NCBI RefSeq assembly: GCF_024808665.1
Contig: NZ_JANUBZ010000003.1
Coordinates: 124,001-188,000 of the forward strand
Source: Mucilaginibacter empetricola
GTDB lineage: Bacteria; Bacteroidota; Bacteroidia; Sphingobacteriales; Sphingobacteriaceae
Length of the DNA stretch: 64,000 nt
Direction of reading: 5' to 3'
The translations under genes were made by a program, and so were the position numbers. This document shows, piece by piece, positions 44,727 to 53,100 of this stretch; within the stretch, counting starts at the first letter, position 1; each line of letters begins with the position of its first letter. The notes beneath the pieces were generated by a model. The model was given only the letters and a program-made list of their open reading frames with translations. It made no database searches and was not told where the DNA came from.

Positions 44727-45401
44727 TCACACTAACAACTGTTCAAAGAAACTGCCAATTTGTTTCTCTCTGTCTACAAAGTGTAGTTCCAGTATCCAGT
44801 GCCTTTGGTTGCCGAGTGCATCGGGCGTAAACATATTGTTGTGATTTTCCCGGTGGACATATAAGTTAAAATCTCCGGGTGCCAGGCGTTCATGTGGGAA
44901 TTCGCCAATCAAGTGACCAGCAATTTCAGCCCCATATTCCCAACCATATTTTTTTGCAACAGCCACCGAGTGGTTGTAAAGCTGGGCGCCGGTTAATGCT
45001 GTCTGCATAAAAAACCAATCCCTTATTTCATGCCATGCGGCAATAATATCGTTCTTAAGTTTGTGTTTGAGCGGATCTGTGCCGATGACGTAAGTTCTGC
45101 CTAAATCGGCCTCCCAATCTTCAAATATGGGGCCGAAATCGAGGAATAAAATATCGTCTTCCCGGATGATCAGGTCGGGTGGGTTTTCATCATAAGGAGC
45201 CAGTGTATTTGGTCCGCTTCTTACAATTCTTTTGTGCCAGTATTTTTTAATCCCAAACAATTCATCCGCCAGGGTAAATATTTCACTATTTAAATCACGT
45301 TCTGATTTTCCGGCCACGATCAAATTTCTGCATTCAATCTCCGAAAAGAGATCGTCCGCTTTTTTTTCGGCCTCAATTAATTTAGCTTTTACTGTTTCCA
45401 T
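44727..45401 (-). CDS. M24-family (aminopeptidase P/creatinase-like) metallopeptidase
   Basis: A 224-aa pita-bread-fold protein from ATG 45401 (METVKAKLIEAEKKA). Metal ligands are visible: the two Asp in LDFGPIFEDWEADLGRTY, His in GHLIGEFPHE, and Glu in WILELHFVD. It lacks the N-terminal domain of prolidase or aminopeptidase P and is close to the minimum size for the fold. It probably cleaves an N-terminal Xaa-Pro bond or acts on a small amide. It follows a Crp-family regulator gene in the same direction, 62 bp away. Confidence 0.85.
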   Translation of the reverse strand: METVKAKLIEAEKKADDLFSEIECRNLIVAGKSERDLNSEIFTLADELFGIKKYWHKRIVRSGPNTLAPYDENPPDLIIREDDILFLDFGPIFEDWEADLGRTYVIGTDPLKHKLKNDIIAAWHEIRDWFFMQTALTGAQLYNHSVAVAKKYGWEYGAEIAGHLIGEFPHERLAPGDFNLYVHRENHNNMFTPDALGNQRHWILELHFVDREKQIGSFFEQLLV

Positions 45402-45463
45402 AGTGCAAATTAGCCGGTTCAAGTGATAATAAAATTGCCCTGTGGCAACAAATTACTTATTTG

Positions 45464-46030
45464 CTAACGAATATTTTTTCTTATCCGGCTTAATGACGTG
45501 GGAGTGACGCCTATAAAGGAAGCCAGATATTTTTGAGGGATCTTTTGCATAAATGCAGGCTTCTTCAACAAATCGAGATAGCGTTGTTCGGCCGATTCCC
45601 TTTGTAGTGCAGTAAAACGTTCCAGGAGGTTTAGAATTACATCTTCCCAAAAGTTGCGCATCATTTCCTGCATTACAGGGTATTCTGCATATAATTTAAT
45701 TAATTCATTTTTAGGAAGGTACCAAACTGTTGACTCTTCAATAGCTTGTAAAAAGTAGTCGGATGGTTTTCCGCTGATGAAGCTGTGCATTTCAATAGCA
45801 GAAGAATGTTTAAACGCAAACCACACTGATATTTCTACATGGTCTGCTAAATAGTATAGCCGTAAGCAGCCATCTTGCACAAAAATAAGATCCCTGCAAA
45901 CCGACCCCTGCTGCAACAGCAACTCGTTTTTATTGATAGTACGCTGCCGGAATTTTGATGCAATAGCATCCAATTGTTCTTGATTGATATTTGCGTAGCT
46001 GCTAATAAAGGCTTTAAGTTCTGTTTGCAT
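45464..46030 (-). CDS. Crp/Fnr-family transcriptional regulator
   Basis: 188 aa: cNMP-type beta-roll (about 20-110, with KNELLLQQGSVCRDLIFVQDGCLRLYY), dimer helix and a short HTH (KYLASFIGVTPTSLSRIRKN). The C-terminus is close to the recognition helix. It lacks the phosphate-binding RxS of real cAMP receptors and has no Fe-S cysteine set, so the effector is unknown. This short type is very frequent in Sphingobacteriaceae, and often regulates the gene beside it. Confidence 0.9.
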   Translation of the reverse strand: MQTELKAFISSYANINQEQLDAIASKFRQRTINKNELLLQQGSVCRDLIFVQDGCLRLYYLADHVEISVWFAFKHSSAIEMHSFISGKPSDYFLQAIEESTVWYLPKNELIKLYAEYPVMQEMMRNFWEDVILNLLERFTALQRESAEQRYLDLLKKPAFMQKIPQKYLASFIGVTPTSLSRIRKNIR

Positions 46031-46436
46031 TTTTACGATTTCGCCTGCTGATGATATAATGTAATGGAAAACGACTATGGTGTTGTGCCTGATAGATAAA
46101 AAAAGCCATCAGAAACTAATCCAAGGGCTTTTCGATTCAGTGCACCTAATAAGATTCTGTTAGAAGATTTCGCGAATATATCAAAAGTAATCGATGCCAT
46201 TTTTAATCGACCAGAATCAATTTAATAACCCCTTCGGCTAGAGTCGGAGGGATTGAAATCGAACCCTTTACACCATTTTGATATTTTTAGATAGATTATA
46301 AAGTATTTGATATACAATTATTTAAAGTGTTAAATATTGAGGCGCCAACAACGGAAATTTGGTTTTAAATACCTAAAAAAAATTGACTAATTTTTATGTT
46401 TTAGAGATGGATAATATTCAATTCGAAATTGGTTAG
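46031..46436. other. Gene-free stretch with a tRNA-end-like fragment
   Basis: I see no intact gene in these 406 bases. On the minus strand, 46238-46270 reads like the 3' end of a tRNA (GGGTTCGATTTCAATCC followed by CTCCGACTC). Such fragments are left at attachment sites of integrated elements. The rest is AT-rich without clear repeats. Confidence 0.4.
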
Positions 46437-46782
46437 TCATGATAGCGTATTTTGATTTTTTATTGCTTCAATATTGACATAGGTCAGGTTTTTATTCAAG
46501 TCCTCGTAATGGTCGATTCGATATTTCAGTAGGGTCGCCATACCAGACCGGCCCCTGTCAATTAGAGTTTCTATATATTTGAGCACGCCTGCTTTGGCCA
46601 TTTCCATAGCCCTTGTGCGGCGAAGGAATCCATAGTACAGCGGATCATTTATACCAAAGATAAGTTACAGTTGCGATGGGCTCAAACTTAACAAGAGGCT
46701 TAAAATCATTTGTGGAAATTTCGGTGATCAAGGTATCATTTTTAAAAAAACGAAAGTATCGGCTATAGCAATTCTTTTTCAT
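46437..46782 (-). pseudogene. Broken small gene, about 114 codons in two frames
   Basis: ATG 46782 opens MKKNCYSRYFRFFKNDTLITE and stops at WYK after 45 codons. Just before that stop, another frame continues with protein-like sequence (IFGINDPLYYGFLRRTRAMEM, then KYIETLIDRGRSGMATLLKYR) to TGA at 46437-46439. The span is 346 bp, one base more than a multiple of three. So a single frameshift near 46665-46675 would unite the halves. No family is recognised. Confidence 0.5.
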
Positions 46783-46933
46783 GGTGAATCCTGGTATTGA
46801 TGTTAAGAAGCTTAATTATTGTCGTAAAAGAATATGAACAATACCTAAGAATGGAAGGTGTTAAATAGGTTTGCTGATCTATACCTATCTGTGGAAGTGT
46901 GTTTATGTAACTGCCCGTTACCACATTTGTTTT

Positions 46934-47746
46934 TTATAATTTTTCAATTGGTATTTTAATTATCAGGCGATTATTTGGTGACGGCATTTCATTATATAAT
47001 GCTCTTTCCAATGCTTTATCCTGGTGATGGATATCTTTATAGTCGATAACCACTCCTTCGTTCACTATACAGGTAAGGTGAATATTTTTGCCCGTTGTGC
47101 TTATCCAGCGCAATCGCTCCATATTGATTGCCATTTTTCGGATGAGGGAAGGTGGTATCACATAACAATCACCACTTCGCTGGCCCACCAGCAAACGCAT
47201 ATGATACTGGAGATTGAAGTATAGTCTTGATTCGGGCTGTGTGCTATCTATGGCGCGCAAAAAATCACTGTCTGTTAGCGCACTCAATAGTTCACGGTCT
47301 GCTTTGAATTTCACTCCGATATCAATTTTTTTTATGGTGTAAACCGGGTTTAGTTTGCCGTAATGAAGATCATTTATAAAACGGATCATAGCGTCAGTTA
47401 AAAGAATATCATAGGCCGCCGCATCCTCGGGGCTATCTTTTTGAGCTATCAATTTGTGCAATTGGGAGTACAGTAATTGTTTGGGGTGATAATCTTCATG
47501 ATTTAGTCCGTATTGCTTTACACAATCCAATAGCAGCATGGCATCCCAGGCATGGGTTTTAACAGTATCAGGCGCTATCCAGGCTAACTGATACCCGTTT
47601 TGCCGGTAAAACCTTTCAACGGAAAGTGGATAATATAAATTACTGCGGTCCATTTTGAGCACATGTTGTATTTGGGCGATTAACCGGAAAGGCATCAGCA
47701 AGGCAATAAAAAAGGACAACCTGAATAATGTTTTTACAAGTATCAT
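46934..47746 (-). CDS. L,D-transpeptidase scaffold-domain protein lacking the catalytic domain
   Basis: 270 aa with a signal peptide (about 1-24). Its body matches the scaffold domain that precedes YkuD in YcbB-like L,D-transpeptidases: FYRQNGYQLAWI, LNHEDYHPKQL, DILLTDAMIRFINDLHYGKLNP. The chain then ends after RLIIKIPIEKL without the peptidoglycan-binding and YkuD parts (no HGT or SxGC motif). It may be a truncated enzyme or a free-standing cell-wall binding protein. It overlaps the upstream YceI gene by four bases and ends a five-gene operon. Confidence 0.75.
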   Translation of the reverse strand: MILVKTLFRLSFFIALLMPFRLIAQIQHVLKMDRSNLYYPLSVERFYRQNGYQLAWIAPDTVKTHAWDAMLLLDCVKQYGLNHEDYHPKQLLYSQLHKLIAQKDSPEDAAAYDILLTDAMIRFINDLHYGKLNPVYTIKKIDIGVKFKADRELLSALTDSDFLRAIDSTQPESRLYFNLQYHMRLLVGQRSGDCYVIPPSLIRKMAINMERLRWISTTGKNIHLTCIVNEGVVIDYKDIHHQDKALERALYNEMPSPNNRLIIKIPIEKL

Positions 47747-48333
47747 ATTGTTTTCATTTTAAGGTGAAAGGCAACAGTTAGTTGGTCTTTGGTTTTTATC
47801 ATGCCTCCGAGTTTTCGGGGCGGTATGAGTTTGAAATCGGTAAAATTCAAATCCCTCGAGCCCAATAAATTAATGACGTTTTCGGCATCCTCGCTTATCT
47901 GGTAATTTATCTCGAACCGCTTGCTCACCCCTGCAATTTCAATGTCTACCAGGCCGGTTACCGGTTCGGGCTTGCGGGTTATTGCCGGTAGGTTACTTAA
48001 TGATAAAAACCTAATATGTAGTTCAGGAAATTGCTTTTCATTCAGCGTTTTTTGCAGTTGTTTGGTCATGCCGGAATTGTGGCAATCAAAGCTATTCACG
48101 TTCAGGTCGATACTGCCCGATAAAGTAACGCCTTTATCGCTTTTGTCTTTAATGGTGATGGTATCGGTTTTATCATAAGCAGGGATCACGCAAGAAAAAG
48201 TATTAATATTGGTACTTCCGTTAACGCTTAGGCTACTGTTTTGGCTTACCACCCATCGTGTTGGCGGCTTTTCCATGAAGGCGGTAACGGCAGGAAAAAG
48301 CAGGAAGACCCACAAGATATTTTTAGCTTTCAT
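47743..48333 (-). CDS. YceI-family lipid-binding periplasmic protein
   Basis: 196 aa with signal peptide and a YceI lipocalin-like barrel: WVVSQNSSLSVNGSTNINTF, ISGSIDLNVNSFDCHNSGMTKQL and SRDLNFTDFKLIPPRK. YceI proteins bind long isoprenoid-type lipids in the periplasm. It is the second YceI protein of the operon; the first is at 50158. The sequence between them encodes a porin and a small membrane protein, and all five genes read leftward with small gaps. Overlap with the following gene is ATGA. Confidence 0.85.
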   Translation of the reverse strand: MKAKNILWVFLLFPAVTAFMEKPPTRWVVSQNSSLSVNGSTNINTFSCVIPAYDKTDTITIKDKSDKGVTLSGSIDLNVNSFDCHNSGMTKQLQKTLNEKQFPELHIRFLSLSNLPAITRKPEPVTGLVDIEIAGVSKRFEINYQISEDAENVINLLGSRDLNFTDFKLIPPRKLGGMIKTKDQLTVAFHLKMKTI

Positions 48334-48349
48334 CGGGATTTGATTTTGA

Positions 48350-48757
48350 TCAGGGATTTACTTTGGCAAAAACCAATCCTGCTATGATTGCTTGTGTCAG
48401 CCCGTACAGGAACCAACTAATCACCATCACAACGGTAATGTCCAGCGAGCTGAAGGAGATCCACATTACGGGCAATAAGGCTATGATGGAGTAGACCAAG
48501 CCAAATTCTAACCCTCGCATAAGGAATGAGCCCTTAAACAAACCTTTAAACCTGTCCCAAAACCACGACAGCGCAAAACTTATAATGAATGCGTGCATAT
48601 AAAATAACATATCCCTGCTGCCGTTACTGTTAAATAAGGGATTATCGTAGGCTACAAACAGGCCTGGGAAAAACCTGATCCCAAGGAATAGCCCGCCATA
48701 GCTGAGTATAAACAGGATACAACCTGCTATTAACCCTGTGATCAATATTTTTTTCAT
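48350..48757 (-). CDS. Four-helix membrane protein of unknown function
   Basis: A 135-aa protein with four membrane helices (about 5-27, 50-68, 80-102, 105-127) and short loops. No domain is recognised. It sits in the middle of the YceI/porin operon (17 bp before the next gene, 25 bp after the porin). That makes a role in the same envelope process likely. Confidence 0.78.
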   Translation of the reverse strand: MKKILITGLIAGCILFILSYGGLFLGIRFFPGLFVAYDNPLFNSNGSRDMLFYMHAFIISFALSWFWDRFKGLFKGSFLMRGLEFGLVYSIIALLPVMWISFSSLDITVVMVISWFLYGLTQAIIAGLVFAKVNP

Positions 48758-48781
48758 TTCTGTAGATGTTGGTTTGATGAA

Positions 48782-50125
48782 TTAAAACCCGATAGATGCT
48801 TCCAATACCGCTCCGTGGAAATTTCCACCATTAAGGATATTAGCATCGGGGTAGTTCAGATAGGATTGGTTTACATATTCCGCCTTTGCCATAATGTTTT
48901 TGGTGATGAACCAGCCTAATGAGCCGGCCTCACGGTTAACGGTAATGTTTGAGGTGTAGCCCTGCAGCAAGGCCGTTACGGTGTTGTAGCGAAAGCCTAC
49001 CCAAAAGTTTTCTTTGCCCTGCGGAAACCGGTAGATCAGGTCGGCGGCATATTGGGTTGCTTTACGTTGAGTGGTTTCGGTAATCGCCCTGCCTTTGGCA
49101 TCTTCAATCGTACCGAAAAACTCCAGCCCCTTATATTTCAAGAACAGGTTTCCCATGGCCGTATTTATTTCTTCGCTAAATCCCGGGTTTAATCTTCCCG
49201 AGAACGGGCTGTAATCATTCTCATCAGAAATGGTTGTGCCATTGGCTATGTTTTGGTTTTCCATCACATTGAAGTAATGAGAACCTGTGCGGTCGCCGCC
49301 AAAAAGGGTGGCGCTGTTAGCGCTGTGAACAGTGTAGGCTGACCCGGTAACCCTAATCCTAAAATCTTTATTGACTTGTTTATCGAACCCTATTTTCCCG
49401 TGAAATGCCGGATCAAAGCTATTTAACTGATGCGTTGCAGAATCAATCCTGGTACTGGTAACAACTGTTGCATCCAGTTCACCATTGGTCATGCCGCCCA
49501 TAACAAAGAATCCTGAATTGGAATGATAATAAACTTCAGCACCGATCTCCGTAGCAAATTCGTCCATCACATAGTTTTCAATAAAGGGATTGTAAATGGT
49601 ATTACCACCATCCGACCGCCTGAAATGCTGATCGCCGTAGTCCACATCAAATTGCCCCACTTTAATGGTAACACTTTTCATGATGTTATTGATCACATCG
49701 CTATGCAGAAACAATAACTTATCAAATTGTATATAACCGCCTTTTACCCACGTATCCTCATGATGCCTGGTGGCCAGGTACAAGGTAATGTTCATCCTGA
49801 TGCCATCTTCCAATTGGGCATCCACGTTCAGGTTGGCCATGGGCAGCGCAAAGCCATTGGTAAGTGTTTCCAGGCTGTTTACGTTACCCTTAAAGCCGGT
49901 TTCCGTCATTGGCGTAGCGGTGTTAAAGTTCCTTAACCCCTGGAACTCCATCTCGAAGTTGCCGCCTACCTTTACCTTTAAGCCTGTAAACGGTACCGTA
50001 TCTTTTTTACTTGTTTCAAATGTATTTACACCACGCTCATCATTGGGGCGAAAGTATTGCAGTTTTTCCTGTGCCTTTACAGCGCCCGTTAGCAGGCATA
50101 AGGCCAGGATAAGTTTAATTTTCAT
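48782..50125 (-). CDS. Outer-membrane porin-like beta-barrel
   Basis: 447 aa with signal peptide (cleavage after AVKAQ, about 19) and alternating beta strands ending VLEASIGF with terminal Phe. Motifs such as LKVKVGGNFEMEFQGL, GQFDVDYGDQHFRRSDGG and VGFRYNTVTALLQG resemble OprO/OprP-like or 'porin' families of Bacteroidota. It would be a passive channel, substrate unknown. Its neighbours are two lipid-binding YceI genes. Confidence 0.82.
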   Translation of the reverse strand: MKIKLILALCLLTGAVKAQEKLQYFRPNDERGVNTFETSKKDTVPFTGLKVKVGGNFEMEFQGLRNFNTATPMTETGFKGNVNSLETLTNGFALPMANLNVDAQLEDGIRMNITLYLATRHHEDTWVKGGYIQFDKLLFLHSDVINNIMKSVTIKVGQFDVDYGDQHFRRSDGGNTIYNPFIENYVMDEFATEIGAEVYYHSNSGFFVMGGMTNGELDATVVTSTRIDSATHQLNSFDPAFHGKIGFDKQVNKDFRIRVTGSAYTVHSANSATLFGGDRTGSHYFNVMENQNIANGTTISDENDYSPFSGRLNPGFSEEINTAMGNLFLKYKGLEFFGTIEDAKGRAITETTQRKATQYAADLIYRFPQGKENFWVGFRYNTVTALLQGYTSNITVNREAGSLGWFITKNIMAKAEYVNQSYLNYPDANILNGGNFHGAVLEASIGF

Positions 50126-50157
50126 GGTAAATTGAATAAAGTGTGTGTTAAAAAGGC

Positions 50158-50757
50158 TTATGCCTTTTTATAGACCAGTGTAAAATCAAGTGTGATGGCA
50201 TCACCTGTTTTCATGGCGCCCAGCATAAATTTGGGTGGTTTAACCGCATAGTCAGTCATGTTCAGCGTTTGTGAGCCTGTGCAGGTAATCGTTCCGTCTT
50301 TATTGACTGAGCAGGAGACATCCATCAACACCTCTTTGGTGACGCCCGCAATGGTAAGGTCACCATGGGCCTTGATAAGATATTTACCACCGTCCTTTGT
50401 GGTTATGGTTGCCGAGAGCAATTTATAAGTGATGTCTTTGTACTCCTTTGCGTTTAACGCTTTGTAGGCATTTTTATCCAGCCCACTCTCGCCGCTTTTC
50501 AGATCGGCTACGGCAAGGGCAAAAGTCAAAGAGGTCAGGCTTGAAAGCTGACCGGGAGATTTGAATGTAAAGTCGGCACTGCCTGAAAATGTTTTGGCAT
50601 CCATCGCCCATTTATGCAGGGTGGATGTACCCGACAATTTCATGTCGATGTCTTTTGAATCGTTTATTTTATAAACAGACTGTGCGTGCAGCGTGCTGCC
50701 AAGTGCCAGGGTAAAGATTATAGTAAATACCAGGGCAGATTTAAATTTGTTTTTCAT
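50158..50757 (-). CDS. YceI-family periplasmic protein, first gene of operon
   Basis: 199 aa with a signal peptide (about 1-25) and YceI domain: KLSGTSTLHKWAMDAKTFSG, FALAVADLKSGESGLDKNAYKALNAKEYKDI, HGDLTIAGVTKEV, LNMTDYAVKPPKFMLGAMKTGDAITLDF. The pattern fits the family from end to end. It heads the leftward operon with a 68-bp gap to the alcohol dehydrogenase gene. No operator is obvious in that gap. Confidence 0.9.
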   Translation of the reverse strand: MKNKFKSALVFTIIFTLALGSTLHAQSVYKINDSKDIDMKLSGTSTLHKWAMDAKTFSGSADFTFKSPGQLSSLTSLTFALAVADLKSGESGLDKNAYKALNAKEYKDITYKLLSATITTKDGGKYLIKAHGDLTIAGVTKEVLMDVSCSVNKDGTITCTGSQTLNMTDYAVKPPKFMLGAMKTGDAITLDFTLVYKKA

Positions 50758-50825
50758 GATTTTTGTGATTATTTATTTTTTGGTAGAATAGCATACTTTT
50801 GGAGGAATTGACAATGGATTAAACC

Positions 50826-51863
50826 CTAGTTTTCCAGCAGTACTTTTAATGCTTTTTCTCTGGAGGCGTGTTCAAACGTGTCATATGCCGCTATCATCTG
50901 ATCGAGCTTAAAGCGATGGGTAATCAATTTTTTAGGCTCTATTTTTTTCGATTGAACTGTTTTAAACAGCATCGGTGTAGTTACCGTATCAACCAAACGG
51001 GTAGTAATACTGATATTACGGTCCCATAGATCTTCCAGGTGAAGTGTTACACTTTTGCCGTGTACACCAATATTGGCAATATGGCCTCCTGCCGCTATAA
51101 TTGTTTCGCAGAGTTCAAATGTTGCAGGAACACCTACAGCTTCAATAGCGGTGTCAACGCCTTTGCCATTTGTCAGTTCCATTACCTTGAGCGTTGCGTT
51201 TTCCGCAGCACTATTGATGGTATGTGTAGCGCCGAAAGTTTTGGCCACTGCCAGGCGGTTATCGTCCTGGTCAATTACTATAATTTCCGCAGGTGTATAA
51301 AACTGAGATGTAAGCAACGCTGCCATGCCCACCGGGCCTGCGCCTACAATGGCTATCGTATCACCAGGTTTTACCTGCCCGTTCAATACCCCACATTCAA
51401 AGCCGGTTGGTAAAATATCGCTCAGCATTACCAGTGCTTCTTCATCCGAGCCGGCAGGTATAGGGTAAAGGCTGTTATCGGCATAGGGTATGCGCACATA
51501 TTCGGCCTGGGTGCCATCTATCATATAACCTAATATCCAGCCACCTTTCTCGCAATGCGAGTACATACCTTTTTTGCAATATTCACATTTACCACATGAG
51601 GTAACGCAAGAGATGATCACATGGTCGCCTTTTTTAAAGTTGCTTACTGTGCTGCCTACTTCTTCTACTACGCCTACACCTTCGTGTCCTAAAATTCTGC
51701 CCGAAGCAACCTCAGGCATATCGCCCTTCATAATATGAAGATCGGTACCACAGATAGTTGTTTTTAATATGCGTACAACAGCGTCTGTTGTTTCCTTAAT
51801 AACCGGTTTTGGTTGTTCTTCCCATGATTTCTTCCCGGGGCCGTAATAAACTAATGCTTTCAT
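50826..51863 (-). CDS. Zinc-dependent medium-chain alcohol dehydrogenase
   Basis: 345 aa. Catalytic zinc ligands are in TTICGTDLHIMKGD (Cys) and GRILGHEGVGVVEEVG (His-Glu). The structural zinc uses the four Cys of CGKCEYCKKGMYSHC. The Rossmann motif is AIVGAGPVGMAALL and the Asp-Gln-Asp end of beta-2 indicates NAD. It probably interconverts short alcohols and aldehydes, which is useful for redox balance at low oxygen. An Fnr-like site lies 90 bp upstream of its start (51953-51964), linking it to the kinase/regulator at 53101-55331. Confidence 0.95.
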   Translation of the reverse strand: MKALVYYGPGKKSWEEQPKPVIKETTDAVVRILKTTICGTDLHIMKGDMPEVASGRILGHEGVGVVEEVGSTVSNFKKGDHVIISCVTSCGKCEYCKKGMYSHCEKGGWILGYMIDGTQAEYVRIPYADNSLYPIPAGSDEEALVMLSDILPTGFECGVLNGQVKPGDTIAIVGAGPVGMAALLTSQFYTPAEIIVIDQDDNRLAVAKTFGATHTINSAAENATLKVMELTNGKGVDTAIEAVGVPATFELCETIIAAGGHIANIGVHGKSVTLHLEDLWDRNISITTRLVDTVTTPMLFKTVQSKKIEPKKLITHRFKLDQMIAAYDTFEHASREKALKVLLEN

Positions 51864-51952
51864 GTTTTTTATTTAATAGAGGTATGATTTTATATAGCTC
51901 AAATGTATCGCTACCTGTTGCCGGACTTGATAAGCAGCATCACCCGATTTAA

Positions 51953-51964
51953 TGATTGATATCA
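51953..51964. promoter_or_regulatory. TGA-N6-TCA (Fnr/FixK-like) site upstream of ADH
   Basis: AATGATTGATATCATA contains the dyad TGA-TTGATA-TCA, the spacing used by Crp/Fnr proteins. It is in the promoter gap of the alcohol dehydrogenase gene. Both halves read TGAT/ATCA, close to the Fnr consensus TTGAT-N4-ATCAA. Confidence 0.65.
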
Positions 51965-52022
51965 TATTTAATATTGAAAATCAATTAATTGCAATTTCGG
52001 GTAGCACCTACCTTAAATAAAA

Positions 52023-52051
52023 ATGCCCTTCATCATTTCTGCGAAGGGCAT
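52023..52051 (-). terminator. Terminator of the universal stress protein gene
   Basis: ATGCCCTTC and GAAGGGCAT form a 9-bp stem with an eleven-base loop, followed on the minus strand by TTTTTATTT. It lies 25 bp after the stop codon at 52076. Confidence 0.85.
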
Positions 52052-52075
52052 GCAAATATGTTAAGGGATTATTTA

Positions 52076-52945
52076 TTAAAATACCGAAAGTGTTTCCTTA
52101 ATGGTTGAACCGGGAAAGATAAGGATAGGCTTCTCTGGTTTTTTCGCCATTTTCCGGGTAATACTTCCTCCAAACAGTTTGTCAAAAAAACTATCTTTTT
52201 GATGGACCATAGCTAAAAGGTCTACATCGATATGTGCGCAAAATTCATGCAGGGAGTTTGCAGTATTTTTACCTACAATGCTATGATATACAATATGGGG
52301 ATAATTGATCTTGCCGGGTATCTGATTAAAGAATTCTTTAACCTCATTGCCTAATTCTTTTTCGGGTATAATATTGGTTACTATGATCTCTGCATTGGAG
52401 TACCTGGATAACCCTGCCAGCGATTCCAAAATGTTCAGATCAGTATAATTCATAACGCTTCCAAAAGCAATTATCCTGAAAGGTTTAAATCTTACCTGGT
52501 ATGGAATAACCAAAACGGGTATGGCAGCATTATCAATAACATCCCAGCAATGGTCATTATTAAAATATTCGGTGATCTTATCTGCACTATGCGCACTTAT
52601 CACTAACATTAAAAGATCATGGCTTGCCGTCAATTGGTTAACTATATCGCTTAAATGTCCTTCTACGCTGTACTGGTTTATTTCGGGCCTAAATCCGCTA
52701 CCTGATACTTCTGCCTCTAAACGGCTTTTTAATTGAGCAACCTGCGCACCGAGGTCATTATTGCTATTTTCTGCACAGGCCTGCATTGGCCGCGATACCC
52801 GGTCGGTTATTTCATCGCCGGCAGGAGCCTGATAAATATTACAAAGCAGGATATTTGCACCTATTTGCCGGGCAAACTTTAAGGCATATTGCGCCACGTA
52901 GTCGGCATTGATGGAAAAATCGGTTAATACGAGTATCGTTTTCAT
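52076..52945 (-). CDS. Universal stress protein with two tandem Usp domains
   Basis: 289 aa: first UspA fold from MKTILVLTDFSINADYVAQYALKFARQIGANILLCNIY and second from about 150 (FKPFRIIAFGSVMNYTDLNILESLAGL). The C-terminal GGSITRKMAKKPEKPILIFPG retains part of the G-x2-G-x9-G-S/T-like ATP loop in changed form. Usp proteins help survive starvation, hypoxia or redox stress. It diverges from the histidine kinase gene, and the shared 155-bp gap holds a Crp/Fnr-like site. A paralogue is encoded at 57004. Confidence 0.92.
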   Translation of the reverse strand: MKTILVLTDFSINADYVAQYALKFARQIGANILLCNIYQAPAGDEITDRVSRPMQACAENSNNDLGAQVAQLKSRLEAEVSGSGFRPEINQYSVEGHLSDIVNQLTASHDLLMLVISAHSADKITEYFNNDHCWDVIDNAAIPVLVIPYQVRFKPFRIIAFGSVMNYTDLNILESLAGLSRYSNAEIIVTNIIPEKELGNEVKEFFNQIPGKINYPHIVYHSIVGKNTANSLHEFCAHIDVDLLAMVHQKDSFFDKLFGGSITRKMAKKPEKPILIFPGSTIKETLSVF

Positions 52946-53032
52946 ATTACAAAACTCAGGTTTAGTTGCAGTTTAAAGCATGATGGCTATCAATACTGCC
53001 CATGACTGTCATCATCCTTCCAGGCAGAAAAA

Positions 53033-53044
53033 TGATCGTCGTCA
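53033..53044. promoter_or_regulatory. TGA-N6-TCA site within a larger hairpin, between USP and kinase genes
   Basis: AAAAATGATCGTCGTCACTTTT carries TGA-TCGTCG-TCA. It is flanked by a further inverted repeat CAGGCAGAAAA/TTTTCTGCCTG (53021-53055), so the dyad is extended to 35 bp. It would serve the stress protein gene (start 52945) and the kinase gene (start 53101). Confidence 0.7.
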
Positions 53045-53100
53045 CTTTTCTGCCTGAATCTTATCACTTATTACCAGCTTGCAATGCGCATCTTTGATAT

